From: Streptomyces flavidovirens DSM 40150
GTDB taxonomy: Bacteria; Actinomycetota; Actinomycetes; Streptomycetales; Streptomycetaceae
Length of the DNA stretch: 64,000 nucleotides
Assembly (NCBI RefSeq): GCF_000429085.1
Contig: NZ_AUBE01000003.1
Coordinates: forward strand, 124,001 to 188,000
Direction: 5' to 3'
The translations under genes and the position numbers were made by a program. Under the pieces are notes generated by a model, which was given only the letters and a program-made list of their open reading frames with translations, was not told the origin of the DNA and did no database searches. Numbering within the stretch: the stretch's first letter is position 1; every line of letters begins with the position of its first letter. This document shows, piece by piece, positions 1 to 8,296 of the stretch.

Positions 1-1395
1 GTCGTCTCGCCGCACACCGAGCAGGTCATCGGCCGCGTGCCGCACGCGTCCCGCGCCGACGTCGACCGCGCGGTGGCGGTGGCGCGCACGGCGTTCGACG
101 AAGGGCCCTGGCCCCGGATGACGCTCGACGAGCGGATCGCCGTCGTCACGCGGATCAAGGACGCGATCGCCGTACGCCACGAGGAGATCGCCCGCAGCAT
201 CACGTGCGAGAACGGGACGCCGTACACCGCGAGCGTCATGATGCAGGCGCTGGCCGCGATGATGGTGTGGGACGCCACCATCGCCGTCGCGCGCGACTTC
301 CCGTACGAGGAGCGGCGGACCGGCGTGCTCGGGCCGATTCTGGTACGCCGGGAGCCGGCCGGGGTGGTCGCGGCCGTCGTGCCGTGGAACGTCCCGCAGT
401 TCACGGCGGCGGCCAAGCTCGCCCCCGCGCTGCTGGCGGGGTGCACGGCCGTGCTCAAGGTGTCGCCGGAGACACCGCTCGACGCGTACATCCTGGCCGA
501 CATAGCCACCGAGGCCGGACTGCCGCAGGGCGTCCTGTCGATCATCCCGGCCGACCGTGAGGTCAGCGAGTACCTCGTCGGGCATCCCGGCGTCGACAAG
601 GTGTCGTTCACCGGCTCCGTCGCCGCGGGCAAGCGCGTCATGGAGGTCGCCGCGCGCAATCTCACCCGCGTGACCCTGGAGCTGGGCGGCAAGTCGGCGG
701 CGGTGATCCTCCCGGACGCGGACCTCACCACGACCGTCGCCGGCATCGCCCCCTTCGCCTGGATGCTCAACGGTCAGGCGTGCGTGGCCCAGACCCGCAT
801 CCTCGCCCCCCGCTCGCGCTACGACGAGTTCGCGGACGCCTTCGCCGCCGCGGCCGGCGCGCTCAGGGTCGGCGACCCCCTCGACCCGGCCACCGAGGTC
901 GGCCCCCTCGTCGCCAAGCGCCAGCAGCAGCGCTCCCTGGACTACATCAGGATCGGCCAGGAGGAAGGCGCGAAGATCCTCACCGGCGGCGGACGCCCGG
1001 CGGGCATGGAGCGTGGCTGGTACGTCGAGCCGACGCTCTTCGGCGGCGTCGACAACGCGATGCGGATCGCCCGCGAGGAGATCTTCGGCCCGGTCGTCTG
1101 TCTCCTCCCGTACGACGACGAAGGCGACGCGGTGCGGATCGCCAATGACTCCGACTACGGGCTCAGCGGCAGCGTATGGACCGCGGACACCGACCACGGC
1201 ATCGACATCGCCCGCCGGGTCAGGACCGGAACGTACTCCGTGAACACCTTCAGCATCGACATGCTCGGGCCGTTCGGCGGCTACAAGAACTCCGGCCTGG
1301 GCCGGGAGTTCGGCCCTGAGGGATACGGCGAGTACCTGGAGCACAAGATGATCCACCTCCCCGCCACGTACACACCGGCGGACGGGGAGGCCTGA
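1..1395 (+). CDS. NAD(P)-dependent aldehyde dehydrogenase, 5' end outside window
   Basis: Oxidises an aldehyde to the carboxylic acid in the cytoplasm; the substrate cannot be read from sequence. The frame is open from base 1, so the start lies to the left; 464 residues are visible, close to full family length. Visible motifs are the cofactor loop FTGSVAAGKRV, the general-base glutamate in LELGGKS (codon 227 of the visible part) and the catalytic cysteine in GQACVAQ (codon 261). Its TGA overlaps the ATG of the ferredoxin gene, so the two are translationally coupled. A cytochrome P450 often completes such a pair, but it would lie outside the window. A role in steroid or terpenoid oxidation is inference from the KstR-linked genes further right. 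Confidence 0.93.
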   Translation, partial: VVSPHTEQVIGRVPHASRADVDRAVAVARTAFDEGPWPRMTLDERIAVVTRIKDAIAVRHEEIARSITCENGTPYTASVMMQALAAMMVWDATIAVARDFPYEERRTGVLGPILVRREPAGVVAAVVPWNVPQFTAAAKLAPALLAGCTAVLKVSPETPLDAYILADIATEAGLPQGVLSIIPADREVSEYLVGHPGVDKVSFTGSVAAGKRVMEVAARNLTRVTLELGGKSAAVILPDADLTTTVAGIAPFAWMLNGQACVAQTRILAPRSRYDEFADAFAAAAGALRVGDPLDPATEVGPLVAKRQQQRSLDYIRIGQEEGAKILTGGGRPAGMERGWYVEPTLFGGVDNAMRIAREEIFGPVVCLLPYDDEGDAVRIANDSDYGLSGSVWTADTDHGIDIARRVRTGTYSVNTFSIDMLGPFGGYKNSGLGREFGPEGYGEYLEHKMIHLPATYTPADGEA

Positions 1396-1628
1396 TGGGA
1401 GACCGCTGGCACGTCGAGGTCGACCGGCGGGTGTGCATCGGCTCCGGCATGTGCGTGAACGTCGCGCCGGGCTCCTTCGCCCTCGACTCCGCCCGCCAGG
1501 CGCACCCGTCCGCCCCCGACCTCGACGCGAACGAGAAGGTCCTGGAGGCGGCGGAGGGGTGCCCGGTCGAGGCGATCGCGATCACGCTGACCGGCGGCGG
1601 GGAGACGGTCTTCCCGCGGGACGACTGA
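1395..1628 (+). CDS. 3Fe-4S ferredoxin
   Basis: A 77-residue acidic electron carrier. Cys14 and Cys20 (CIGSGMC) and Cys56 (GCP) are the three ligands of a 3Fe-4S cluster; the cysteine that would bind a fourth iron is absent, as in actinobacterial P450 ferredoxins such as SoyB and FdxC types. The ATG overlaps the stop of the aldehyde dehydrogenase by one base (TGATG), so the two are co-translated. No P450 is adjacent inside the window; the nearest, at 15439, sits in a separate operon on the other strand. The partner P450 is therefore probably upstream of base 1. Confidence 0.92.
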   Translation: MGDRWHVEVDRRVCIGSGMCVNVAPGSFALDSARQAHPSAPDLDANEKVLEAAEGCPVEAIAITLTGGGETVFPRDD

Positions 1629-1660
1629 CCGGCGGGCCACCCGGCCCGATTCCGCTCTCT

Positions 1661-1677
1661 CGAACGGATGCGAACGG
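1661..1677 (+). promoter_or_regulatory. 10-bp-period direct repeat upstream of ramC, candidate RamR operator
   Basis: CGAACGG occurs twice, at 1661-1667 and 1671-1677, exactly one helical turn apart and about 107 bp before the ramC start. LuxR/FixJ-type regulators such as RamR bind direct repeats upstream of ramC in S. coelicolor, so this is the best operator candidate. That it is the RamR site is inference. Confidence 0.45.
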
Positions 1678-1700
1678 TTCTTTACCTATGCGTACCTCAC

Positions 1701-1715
1701 TGTCATGACGTGACA
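1701..1715. promoter_or_regulatory. Palindrome TGTCA-N5-TGACA in the ramC promoter region
   Basis: TGTCATGACGTGACA has perfect 5-bp arms around 5 bp, 69 bp before the ramC start. It probably lies near the transcription start and could bind a developmental regulator. No specific protein is assigned. Confidence 0.4.
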
Positions 1716-1783
1716 GGTGTGACTGTCGCGCCCCGGCCGGTGCGTGGAAATCTCTCGGTGTCACCGCAGCCGAGGGGGGACCC

Positions 1784-4381
1784 ATGGACAACCGGTACGA
1801 GGTCTTCTGCCTCGCCGACAGACAGTTCTACGAGACCCCGGACCGTCTCTCCGCGGGACGGCCCGGCCCGTCCTCCCCGGTGCCGCTCTTCGAGGTGGCC
1901 CAGCGTGAACTGCCACCCGGGTGGCGGAGGTTCGTCTCCGGCGACTGGATGCACATCAACCCGGTCGACGCGCAGGGCGCGCCGCTGCCCGGCCGGCCGC
2001 TGCAGGGCTGGAAGATCCACGTGTCGGCCTGCCTGGACAACGCGGAGAAGACCGCCGCGAAGGTGTGGGACTACTGCGTCCCGCGAGCGATCCCGTTCAA
2101 GTTCGTACCCGGCCCGCAACCGCTCCACCTGCGCAACTCCAAGTACGCGGGGCGCGGCTCCAGCGGCAAGTTCGCGACGCTCTACCCCGCCGGCGAGAAC
2201 GAACTGCACACCGTGCTCCGGGAACTGGGCGAACTGCTCGAAGGCGAGCCCGGACCGTACATCCTCACCGACCTCCGCTGGGGCGACGGCCCGCTGTACG
2301 TCCGCTACGGCGGCTTCGCGCACCGCTACTGCGTCGACGGCCAGGGCGCGCTCGTCCCGGCGATCGAGAACGCCGAGGGGACGCTCGTCCCCGACCTGCG
2401 CGAGCCGGGCTTCCACGTACCGGACTGGGTGGAGCTGCCCGCGTTCCTCGAACCGCACCTCGCGGCCCGTAACGCCACCACCACCAAGGACCTGCCGTAC
2501 CGCATCGAAAGCGCCCTGCACTTCTCCAACGGCGGCGGGGTCTACCTCGGTGAGGACCTGCGCAGCGGCGAGAAGGTGGTCCTCAAGGAGGCGCGGCCGC
2601 ACGCCGGACTCGCCGCCGACCGGGCCGACGCCGTCACCCGCCTGGAGCGGGAGCGGATCGCCCTGGAACGTCTCTCCGGGCTCGGGGTCGCCCCCGAGGT
2701 CCGTGACTGGTTCCTGCTCGGTGACCACCGCTTCCTGGTGATGGACCACCTGCCCGGCCGCACCCTCAACTCCTTCTTCGCGCAGCGCCACCCGCTGCTC
2801 GAACCCGAGCCGGACCCGGCCGCCGTGGCGGACTACACCCGCTGGGCGCTGCGCATCCACCGCGCCGTCGAGGAGGCGGTCGCCGCCGTGCACAGCCGGG
2901 GCGTCGTCTTCAACGACCTGCACATGTTCAACATCATGGTCGGGCCGGACGAGGAGTCCGTACGCCTCCTGGACTTCGAGGCCGCCGCGCACGTCGACGA
3001 GAACCACCGCCAGGCCATCGCGCACCCCGGCTTCATCGCGCCCCGCGAGCGCACCGGGTTCGACGTCGACCGTTACGCCCTGGCCTGCCTGCGGCTGGCG
3101 CTCTTCCTGCCGATGACCACCCTGCTGGTCGTCGACCGCGACAAGGCACGGCACCTGGCGGAGGTCGCCGCGCGCCAGTTCCCGGACGTACCGCGCGAGT
3201 TCCTCGACGAGGCGGTGGCGGTCATCCGCGGGACGGACACGGACACGGACACCAACACGGCTCGCGACCGGCAGCCGTACGTGCCCGTGGAGCCCGCCGA
3301 CTGGCCGGGCGCCCGCGACTCGCTCGCCGCGGGCATCCTGGCCTCCGCCACACCCGGCCGCGACGACAGGATCTTCCCCGGCGACATCGCCCAGTTCGCG
3401 GACGGCGGCGGTCTCGGCATCGCGCACGGCGCCGCCGGTGTCCTCCACGCGCTCGGCCAGGCCGGTGCCGGCCGGTACGAGGAGGGCGAGGAATGGCTGC
3501 TGCGGCAGACCGGTCCGCCGCCGCTCGGCACACCGCTCGGCCTCTACGACGGACTGACCGGCGTCGCCCACGTCCTCGGCGGGCTGGGCCACCGCGACCG
3601 CGCGCTGGAGCTGGTGCAGCGGGTGCTGGAGGAGAAGTGGCAGCGGCTCGTCCCCGGACTGTACGGAGGGCTGGCCGGGGTCGGGCTTGTATTCGCCGAG
3701 CTGTCCCGCACCACCGGGGAAACGTTCCTGCGCCAGCGGGCCCTGGAGGCCGCCCAACTGCTCGCCGACCAGCGGGAGTCCGGCCATGGCAGCACCGGCA
3801 AGCGCGCCGGACTGCTGCACGGCGCCACCGGTCCCGCGCTGCTCTTCCTGCGGCTCTACGAGGACACCGGCGCGCCACAGCTCCTCGACCTGGCAGCCGA
3901 CGCCCTGCGCGCCGACCTCGCGCGCTGCGTCCGCAACAGCACCGGCACCCTGCTCGTCGACGAGGGCACGCGCACCATGCCGTACCTCGGGGCCGGGTCC
4001 GTGGGCATCGGCATGGTGCTCGACGACTTCCTCTCCCACCGCGAGGACGAGGAGTTCGAGGCGGCGCGGGCCGACATCGTACGGGCCGCCCGGTCGCGCT
4101 ACTACGCCCAGCCCGGACTGTTCAACGGGCGCGCGGGCATGGCCCTCTACCTGGCCAGGACGACGGCCCCCGAGGCGCGCCCCGCCCATCTGGCCGCGCA
4201 GCTCGAAGGCCTCGGCTGGTACGCCCTGCCGTACGAAGGCCACCTCGCCTTCCCCGGCGACCAGATGATGCGCCTGTCCATGGACCTGGGCACCGGCGGC
4301 GCCGGCGTACTCCTCGCACTGGCAGCGGCGCGCGGCACCGGCGCGCACCTGCCCTTCCTCCCGCCGCTGAGGCGGCCCTAG
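1784..4381 (+). CDS. ramC: Class III lanthipeptide synthetase RamC/AmfT (lyase-kinase-cyclase)
   Basis: Phosphorylates and dehydrates serines of the RamS precursor and closes the thioether rings, giving the SapB/AmfS-type surfactant needed for aerial hyphae. The 865 residues show the three-part LanKC order. The N-terminal lyase region (about 1-210) begins YEVFCLADRQFYE and contains NSKYAGRGSSGKF. The Ser/Thr kinase-like domain (about 225-500) has Lys268 in VVLKEA, catalytic-loop Asp378 in FNDLHMFN and metal-loop Asp397 in DFE. The C-terminal LanC-like barrel (about 515-865) has repeated GLxGGxAG helices but lacks the Cys/Cys/His zinc set of LanC, as in known RamC proteins. The start has a strong GAGGGGG ribosome site. 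It heads the ramCSAB operon. Confidence 0.96.
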   Translation: MDNRYEVFCLADRQFYETPDRLSAGRPGPSSPVPLFEVAQRELPPGWRRFVSGDWMHINPVDAQGAPLPGRPLQGWKIHVSACLDNAEKTAAKVWDYCVPRAIPFKFVPGPQPLHLRNSKYAGRGSSGKFATLYPAGENELHTVLRELGELLEGEPGPYILTDLRWGDGPLYVRYGGFAHRYCVDGQGALVPAIENAEGTLVPDLREPGFHVPDWVELPAFLEPHLAARNATTTKDLPYRIESALHFSNGGGVYLGEDLRSGEKVVLKEARPHAGLAADRADAVTRLERERIALERLSGLGVAPEVRDWFLLGDHRFLVMDHLPGRTLNSFFAQRHPLLEPEPDPAAVADYTRWALRIHRAVEEAVAAVHSRGVVFNDLHMFNIMVGPDEESVRLLDFEAAAHVDENHRQAIAHPGFIAPRERTGFDVDRYALACLRLALFLPMTTLLVVDRDKARHLAEVAARQFPDVPREFLDEAVAVIRGTDTDTDTNTARDRQPYVPVEPADWPGARDSLAAGILASATPGRDDRIFPGDIAQFADGGGLGIAHGAAGVLHALGQAGAGRYEEGEEWLLRQTGPPPLGTPLGLYDGLTGVAHVLGGLGHRDRALELVQRVLEEKWQRLVPGLYGGLAGVGLVFAELSRTTGETFLRQRALEAAQLLADQRESGHGSTGKRAGLLHGATGPALLFLRLYEDTGAPQLLDLAADALRADLARCVRNSTGTLLVDEGTRTMPYLGAGSVGIGMVLDDFLSHREDEEFEAARADIVRAARSRYYAQPGLFNGRAGMALYLARTTAPEARPAHLAAQLEGLGWYALPYEGHLAFPGDQMMRLSMDLGTGGAGVLLALAAARGTGAHLPFLPPLRRP

Positions 4382-4385
4382 AACC

Positions 4386-4412
4386 GGTACGGCTCCGGCC
4401 CGGAGCCGTACC
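4386..4412 (+). terminator. Strong hairpin between ramC and ramS
   Basis: GGTACGGCTCCG at 4386-4397 pairs perfectly with CGGAGCCGTACC at 4401-4412, a 12-bp stem with a 3-base loop, followed by A-rich then C-rich sequence. It lies 50 bp before ramS. It could act as a partial terminator, an mRNA stabiliser or a processing boundary that sets the ramC:ramS ratio. Confidence 0.65.
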
Positions 4413-4461
4413 GCCCAAAAAAACCCGTCCCCACGGGAACGGACAACCGAAGGGAACCACC

Positions 4462-4581
4462 ATGGCACTTCTCGACCTTCAGAGCCTGGACACCCCCCAG
4501 AGCGACGGCGGAGACCAGAGCAGCCTGAGCCTGCTGGCGTGCGACAAGCACAGCTCCAACAGCTTCCTGCTGTGTCTGTGA
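4462..4581 (+). CDS. ramS: Class III lanthipeptide precursor RamS/AmfS
   Basis: A 39-residue prepeptide. The leader carries LLDLQ (residues 3-7), the helical recognition motif shared with RamS and AmfS. The core holds two copies of Ser-x2-Ser-x3-Cys: Ser20/Ser23/Cys27 and Ser31/Ser34/Cys38, exactly the pattern used for lanthionine or labionin rings in this class. The last residues FLLCL resemble the S. griseus AmfS ending as I recall it. The ribosome site is AAGGGAACC before ATG. Modification by RamC and export by RamA/RamB are expected; the mature product would be an amphiphilic surface peptide outside the cell. Confidence 0.95.
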   Translation: MALLDLQSLDTPQSDGGDQSSLSLLACDKHSSNSFLLCL

Positions 4582-4627
4582 CGTCGTGTCTGTGACGTCG
4601 AGAGAGACCTCTGAGGCGTACTGACAC

Positions 4628-4672
4628 AGATGCGGCCCCGGCGGCACCGCTCGCCTCCGGGGCCGTACATCT
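4628..4672 (+). terminator. Attenuator-like hairpin between ramS and ramA
   Basis: CGGCCCCGG at 4633-4641 pairs with CCGGGGCCG at 4657-4665, extended by AGATG/CATCT with a two-base bulge. It follows the precursor gene by 46 bp and precedes the exporter genes. Such a stem would let ramS mRNA accumulate above that of the transporters. Confidence 0.65.
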
Positions 4673-4698
4673 GCGCGCACGAAGGGAGGGTGACGGGC

Positions 4699-6429
4699 AT
4701 GAGCCAGGAGCTGGACCAATCCCGCACGGCCGACCGGCTGCTGCTCGAATCCGTCCGGCACAGCGCGCTCCCCGGCGCGGCGATCCTGGTCCTCAGTACC
4801 GCGGGCGCCGCGACCGGACTCGCCCTGCCCGCCGTGCTCGGCCACACGCTGGACCTGCTGCTCTCCGGGCGTCCCGCCACCACCTGGCTCACCGCCTGCG
4901 CGGCGCTCACCTGCCTGCTCGTCGTGGTCGACGCACTCGACGGCGTACTGGCCGGCACCACCAACGCCCGCTCCACCGCCTGGTTCCGGCGCCGCCTGCT
5001 GCGGCACGTCCTGGCGGCCGGGCCGCGCTGCACGGACCGGGTGCCGCCCGGCGACATCGTGGCCCGCCTGGTCGGGAACGCCGCTCACGCCGGTGGCGCC
5101 CCGGCCGCGCTCGCGGGCACGGTGGCCGCCGTGGTGACGCCCGTCGGCGGTCTCGTCGCCCTCGCGGTCGTCGACCTGTGGACGGCGGTGGCGTTCCTCG
5201 TCGGCATGCCCCTGCTCGTTCTGCTGCTGAAGGCCTTCGTCCGCGAATCGGGCGACAGTGTGGCGCGCTACCAGGAGAGCCAGGGCGAGATCGCCGCACG
5301 CCTCGTGGAGGCGGTGGGCGGCGCCCGTACGATCGCGGCCGCCGGCACCGCCCGCCGTGAGCAGGCCCGCATCCTGGAGCCGCTGACGGCGCTCTCCGCC
5401 CAGGGCTACCGGATGTGGCGGGTCCAGGGACGTTCCACGGCCCATGCCGCCGTGATCGTGCCGCTGCTCCAGATCGCCGTGCTGGCGGTGGCCGGAACAC
5501 GCCTCGCCTCCGGTGAACTCTCGGTGGGCGGACTGCTCGCAGCCGCCCGGTACGCGGCGCTCGCCACCGGCATCGGCATGCTGGTCGGCCGCCTGAACGG
5601 CCTGGTGCGCAGCCGGGGCGCGGCCCGCCGCCTCGCCGCACTGCTCGCCGTACCGGCCACCGACCACGGCGACGCACGACTCCCGCCCGGCGACGGGACG
5701 CTGGAACTGCGCGGCATCACGGTCGCCCGTGGTGACCGTACGATCCTCGCCGGCCTCGACCTCACCGTCCCCGGCGGCACCTCGCTCGCCCTCGTCGGCC
5801 GCTCCGGCTCCGGCAAGTCCACCCTCGCCGCGGTCGCGGGCCGCCTCGCCGACCCCGACGCGGGTACGGTCACGCTCGACGGCGTCCCGCTGCACGAGCT
5901 GCCCCGCGAGGTGCTGCGCCGCGCGGTCGGCCAGGCCTTCGAGCGGCCGGCGCTGCTGGGAGGCACCATCGGCGGCACGATCGCCTTCGGCGCCGGTGAA
6001 CCGGATGCGGCGGCGGTGCGGGAGGCGGCTCGTACCGCCTGCGCCGACGATTTCGTACGCCGCCTTCCGCTCGGCTACGACACCCCTTGCGCCGAGGCCC
6101 CGCTCTCCGGCGGCGAGGCCCAACGCCTCGGGCTCGCCCGCGCCTTCGCGCACCCCGGACGGCTGCTGATCCTGGACGACGCGACCTCCAGCCTCGACAC
6201 GGTCACCGAGCTGCGGGTGGGCGAGGCGCTGACCCGGCAGGCCGGGGCCCGTACCCGCCTGATCATCGCCCACCGGGCCTCGACGGCGGCCCGCGCCGAC
6301 CGGGTCGCCTGGCTGCACGAGGGCCGCGTCCGCGCGGTGGGCCCGCATGCGCGGCTGTGGCAACTGGCCGACTACCGGGCGGTGTTCACCGACACGGACG
6401 GAACGGACCACTCAGCCCATGACGACTGA
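4699..6429 (+). CDS. ramA: ABC transporter, fused membrane and ATPase domains (RamA/AmfB)
   Basis: A 576-residue half-transporter that with RamB is expected to export the modified RamS peptide. An N-terminal six-helix exporter domain (about 15-310) is followed by an ATPase domain: Walker A GRSGSGKST at residue 367, signature LSGGE at 469, Walker B LLILDDATSSLD with Asp493 and a switch His in IIAHRAS. The ATG at 4699 is chosen because AGGGAGGG lies 8 bases upstream; a longer frame back to 4630 would run through the hairpin. Its end overlaps the ramB start by 11 bp. The Glu normally following the Walker B Asp is Asp here. Confidence 0.93.
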   Translation: MSQELDQSRTADRLLLESVRHSALPGAAILVLSTAGAATGLALPAVLGHTLDLLLSGRPATTWLTACAALTCLLVVVDALDGVLAGTTNARSTAWFRRRLLRHVLAAGPRCTDRVPPGDIVARLVGNAAHAGGAPAALAGTVAAVVTPVGGLVALAVVDLWTAVAFLVGMPLLVLLLKAFVRESGDSVARYQESQGEIAARLVEAVGGARTIAAAGTARREQARILEPLTALSAQGYRMWRVQGRSTAHAAVIVPLLQIAVLAVAGTRLASGELSVGGLLAAARYAALATGIGMLVGRLNGLVRSRGAARRLAALLAVPATDHGDARLPPGDGTLELRGITVARGDRTILAGLDLTVPGGTSLALVGRSGSGKSTLAAVAGRLADPDAGTVTLDGVPLHELPREVLRRAVGQAFERPALLGGTIGGTIAFGAGEPDAAAVREAARTACADDFVRRLPLGYDTPCAEAPLSGGEAQRLGLARAFAHPGRLLILDDATSSLDTVTELRVGEALTRQAGARTRLIIAHRASTAARADRVAWLHEGRVRAVGPHARLWQLADYRAVFTDTDGTDHSAHDD

Positions 6430-8296
6430 CGCACCCCGGCTGCGCACCGAGGGCCTGCGCTTCCTGAACCGGCGGCGGCCCGTACTGGCCCGGCTGGCGG
6501 GCTGGTCGCTGCTGGAGGCCGCGCAGACCTTCCTCTTCGGGTACGCCGTCGCCCGCGCCCTCGACCACGGCTTCCTGGCCGGACGCCCGGCCGGGGGACT
6601 GGGCTGGCTGGCGGCCGCCGCCGTGGCCGTCGCGGCCGGAGCGTACGGCACCGGGCGGGTTTTCCGGGCCGTCTCCGAGCTGGTGGAGCCCTTGCGCGAC
6701 GGCCTCGTACGCCGTGTCGTCGGCCGGGCCCTGGCGGAGGCCGACCATGCGGCGGTCTCCCGGCTCACCCATCAGGTGGAGATCGCCAGGGACACCTTCG
6801 CAGGCCTGGTGATGGTCTCCAGGTCGTTCGTCTTCACGGCGGCCGGGGCGCTGGCCGGGCTGGCCTCGCTGGCGCCCGTTCTGCTGCTCGTGGTGGTGCC
6901 GCCGCTGGTTCTCGGCCTCGGCCTGTTCCTCGTGACGCTGCGGCCGATGGCCCGCCGCCAGGAGACGTTCCTGGCCGCCGACGAGGCGGTGGCACAGGCG
7001 CTCGACGCGACCGCCGCGGGGCTGCGGGACATCACGGCGGCGGGCGCGGAGACGCGGACGGCCGACGAGGTGGAGACCCGGTTCGCCGCCGAGTTCCGCG
7101 CCGCGCGCACCCTCGCCCGCTGGGGCGTGCTGCGGGTGCTCGCGGTGGCGGTGGGCGGCCGGCTGCCGGTGATTCTGCTCCTGGTGACCGCTCCCTGGCT
7201 GCTGAGCCGCGGCGCGACCCACGGCGACCTCGTAGGCGCCCTCACCTACCTGATGTACGCCCTGCTCCCGGCCCTCCAAAGCCTGATGCAGACCCTGGGC
7301 ACGGCGGGCTCCCGCCTGACGGTCGTCCTGCGGCGCCTGACGGAGCGGGGACGCGAGCCGGCCGTTCCCGAGCCCGCCGAAGCGGACGGCGGGGGACCGG
7401 GGAACGTGCTCCCTGCCCCAAGCCCCCGGCTCGCCGCTCCGGAGCAGCCCGCCGTGGAGCTTCGCGGGGTCACCTTCGCCTACGGGCCGTACGCCGAGCC
7501 GGTGTTCAAGGGGCTCGACCTCATCGTCCCGGCCGGCGGTCACCTCACCGTCGTCGGGCCCAGCGGCATCGGCAAGTCCACCCTGGCCGCCCTCGTCGCG
7601 GGCCTGCTGGAGCCCGCCGTCGGCGAGGTCCGGCTCTGCGGAGAGCCCGTGCGCGGCGCCGTACACCGGCGGGTGCTGGTGCCGCAGGAGGCGTACGTCT
7701 TCTCCGGCGCCCTGCGCGACAACCTCACCTACCTGTGCCCGGACCCGCCCCCCGACCCCGCCGTGCTCGCCTCGGCCCGTGCCGTCGGGGCGTACGAACT
7801 GCTGCTGCGCCTGGGTGGCCTGGACGCCGCCGTGGCGCCCGGCGAACTGTCGGCGGGCGAGCGCCAGTTGATCGCCCTCGCCCGCTCCCACCTCGCACCC
7901 GTGCCGGTCGTCCTGCTCGACGAGGCCACCTGCCACCTGGACCCCGCCGCCGAGGCCCGCGCCGAACGGGCCTTCGCCGAGCGCCCGGACACCACCCTGA
8001 TCGTCGTCGCCCACCGGATCAGCTCGGCCCGGCGCGCCGGCCGCGTGCTCGTGATGGACGGTACGCACGCCGTCTGCGGCAGCCATGACGAGCTGATCCG
8101 GCGCTCCGCCCTCTACCGTGATCTGGCCGGCGGCTGGTCAGAGCCAGCCGGCGCCCTGGGAGATCCGAATGGCGTCCACGCGATTGCGGGCCCCGGTCTT
8201 CCGGGTGATCGCGGCCATGTAGTTGCGCACCGTCCCGTTGGTCAGGTGCAGGCTGTGGGCGATCTCGGTGACGTCCGCCCCTTCGGCGGCGAGTGA
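6419..8296 (+). CDS. ramB: ABC transporter, second half-transporter (RamB/AmfA)
   Basis: Partner exporter subunit for the RamS-derived peptide. Membrane domain at about 1-310, then ATPase domain with Walker A GPSGIGKST at residue 380, a variant signature LSAGE at 477 and Walker B VVLLDEATCHLD (Asp501-Glu502). The ATG at 6419 overlaps the ramA stop. The frame does not stop at the expected end after LYRDLAGG; it continues about 52 residues across the antisense of ramR and stops at 8296, giving 625 residues. That tail, rich in Gly, Val and Pro, is probably not a conserved domain. Either the two genes overlap tail to tail by 159 bp or a stop has been lost by mutation or sequencing error. Confidence 0.9.
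   Translation: MTTDAPRLRTEGLRFLNRRRPVLARLAGWSLLEAAQTFLFGYAVARALDHGFLAGRPAGGLGWLAAAAVAVAAGAYGTGRVFRAVSELVEPLRDGLVRRVVGRALAEADHAAVSRLTHQVEIARDTFAGLVMVSRSFVFTAAGALAGLASLAPVLLLVVVPPLVLGLGLFLVTLRPMARRQETFLAADEAVAQALDATAAGLRDITAAGAETRTADEVETRFAAEFRAARTLARWGVLRVLAVAVGGRLPVILLLVTAPWLLSRGATHGDLVGALTYLMYALLPALQSLMQTLGTAGSRLTVVLRRLTERGREPAVPEPAEADGGGPGNVLPAPSPRLAAPEQPAVELRGVTFAYGPYAEPVFKGLDLIVPAGGHLTVVGPSGIGKSTLAALVAGLLEPAVGEVRLCGEPVRGAVHRRVLVPQEAYVFSGALRDNLTYLCPDPPPDPAVLASARAVGAYELLLRLGGLDAAVAPGELSAGERQLIALARSHLAPVPVVLLDEATCHLDPAAEARAERAFAERPDTTLIVVAHRISSARRAGRVLVMDGTHAVCGSHDELIRRSALYRDLAGGWSEPAGALGDPNGVHAIAGPGLPGDRGHVVAHRPVGQVQAVGDLGDVRPFGGE

Noticed and set aside
1703..4627. 974-codon open frame on the minus strand across ramC
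   Set aside because: Shadow of ramC: composition is Arg/Gly/Val-rich, no domain is recognisable, and ramC has clear catalytic motifs on the other strand. High GC makes long antisense frames common.
4378..6411. 677-codon antisense frame over ramS and ramA
   Set aside because: Low-complexity Gly/Arg sequence and opposite to a well-supported ABC transporter.
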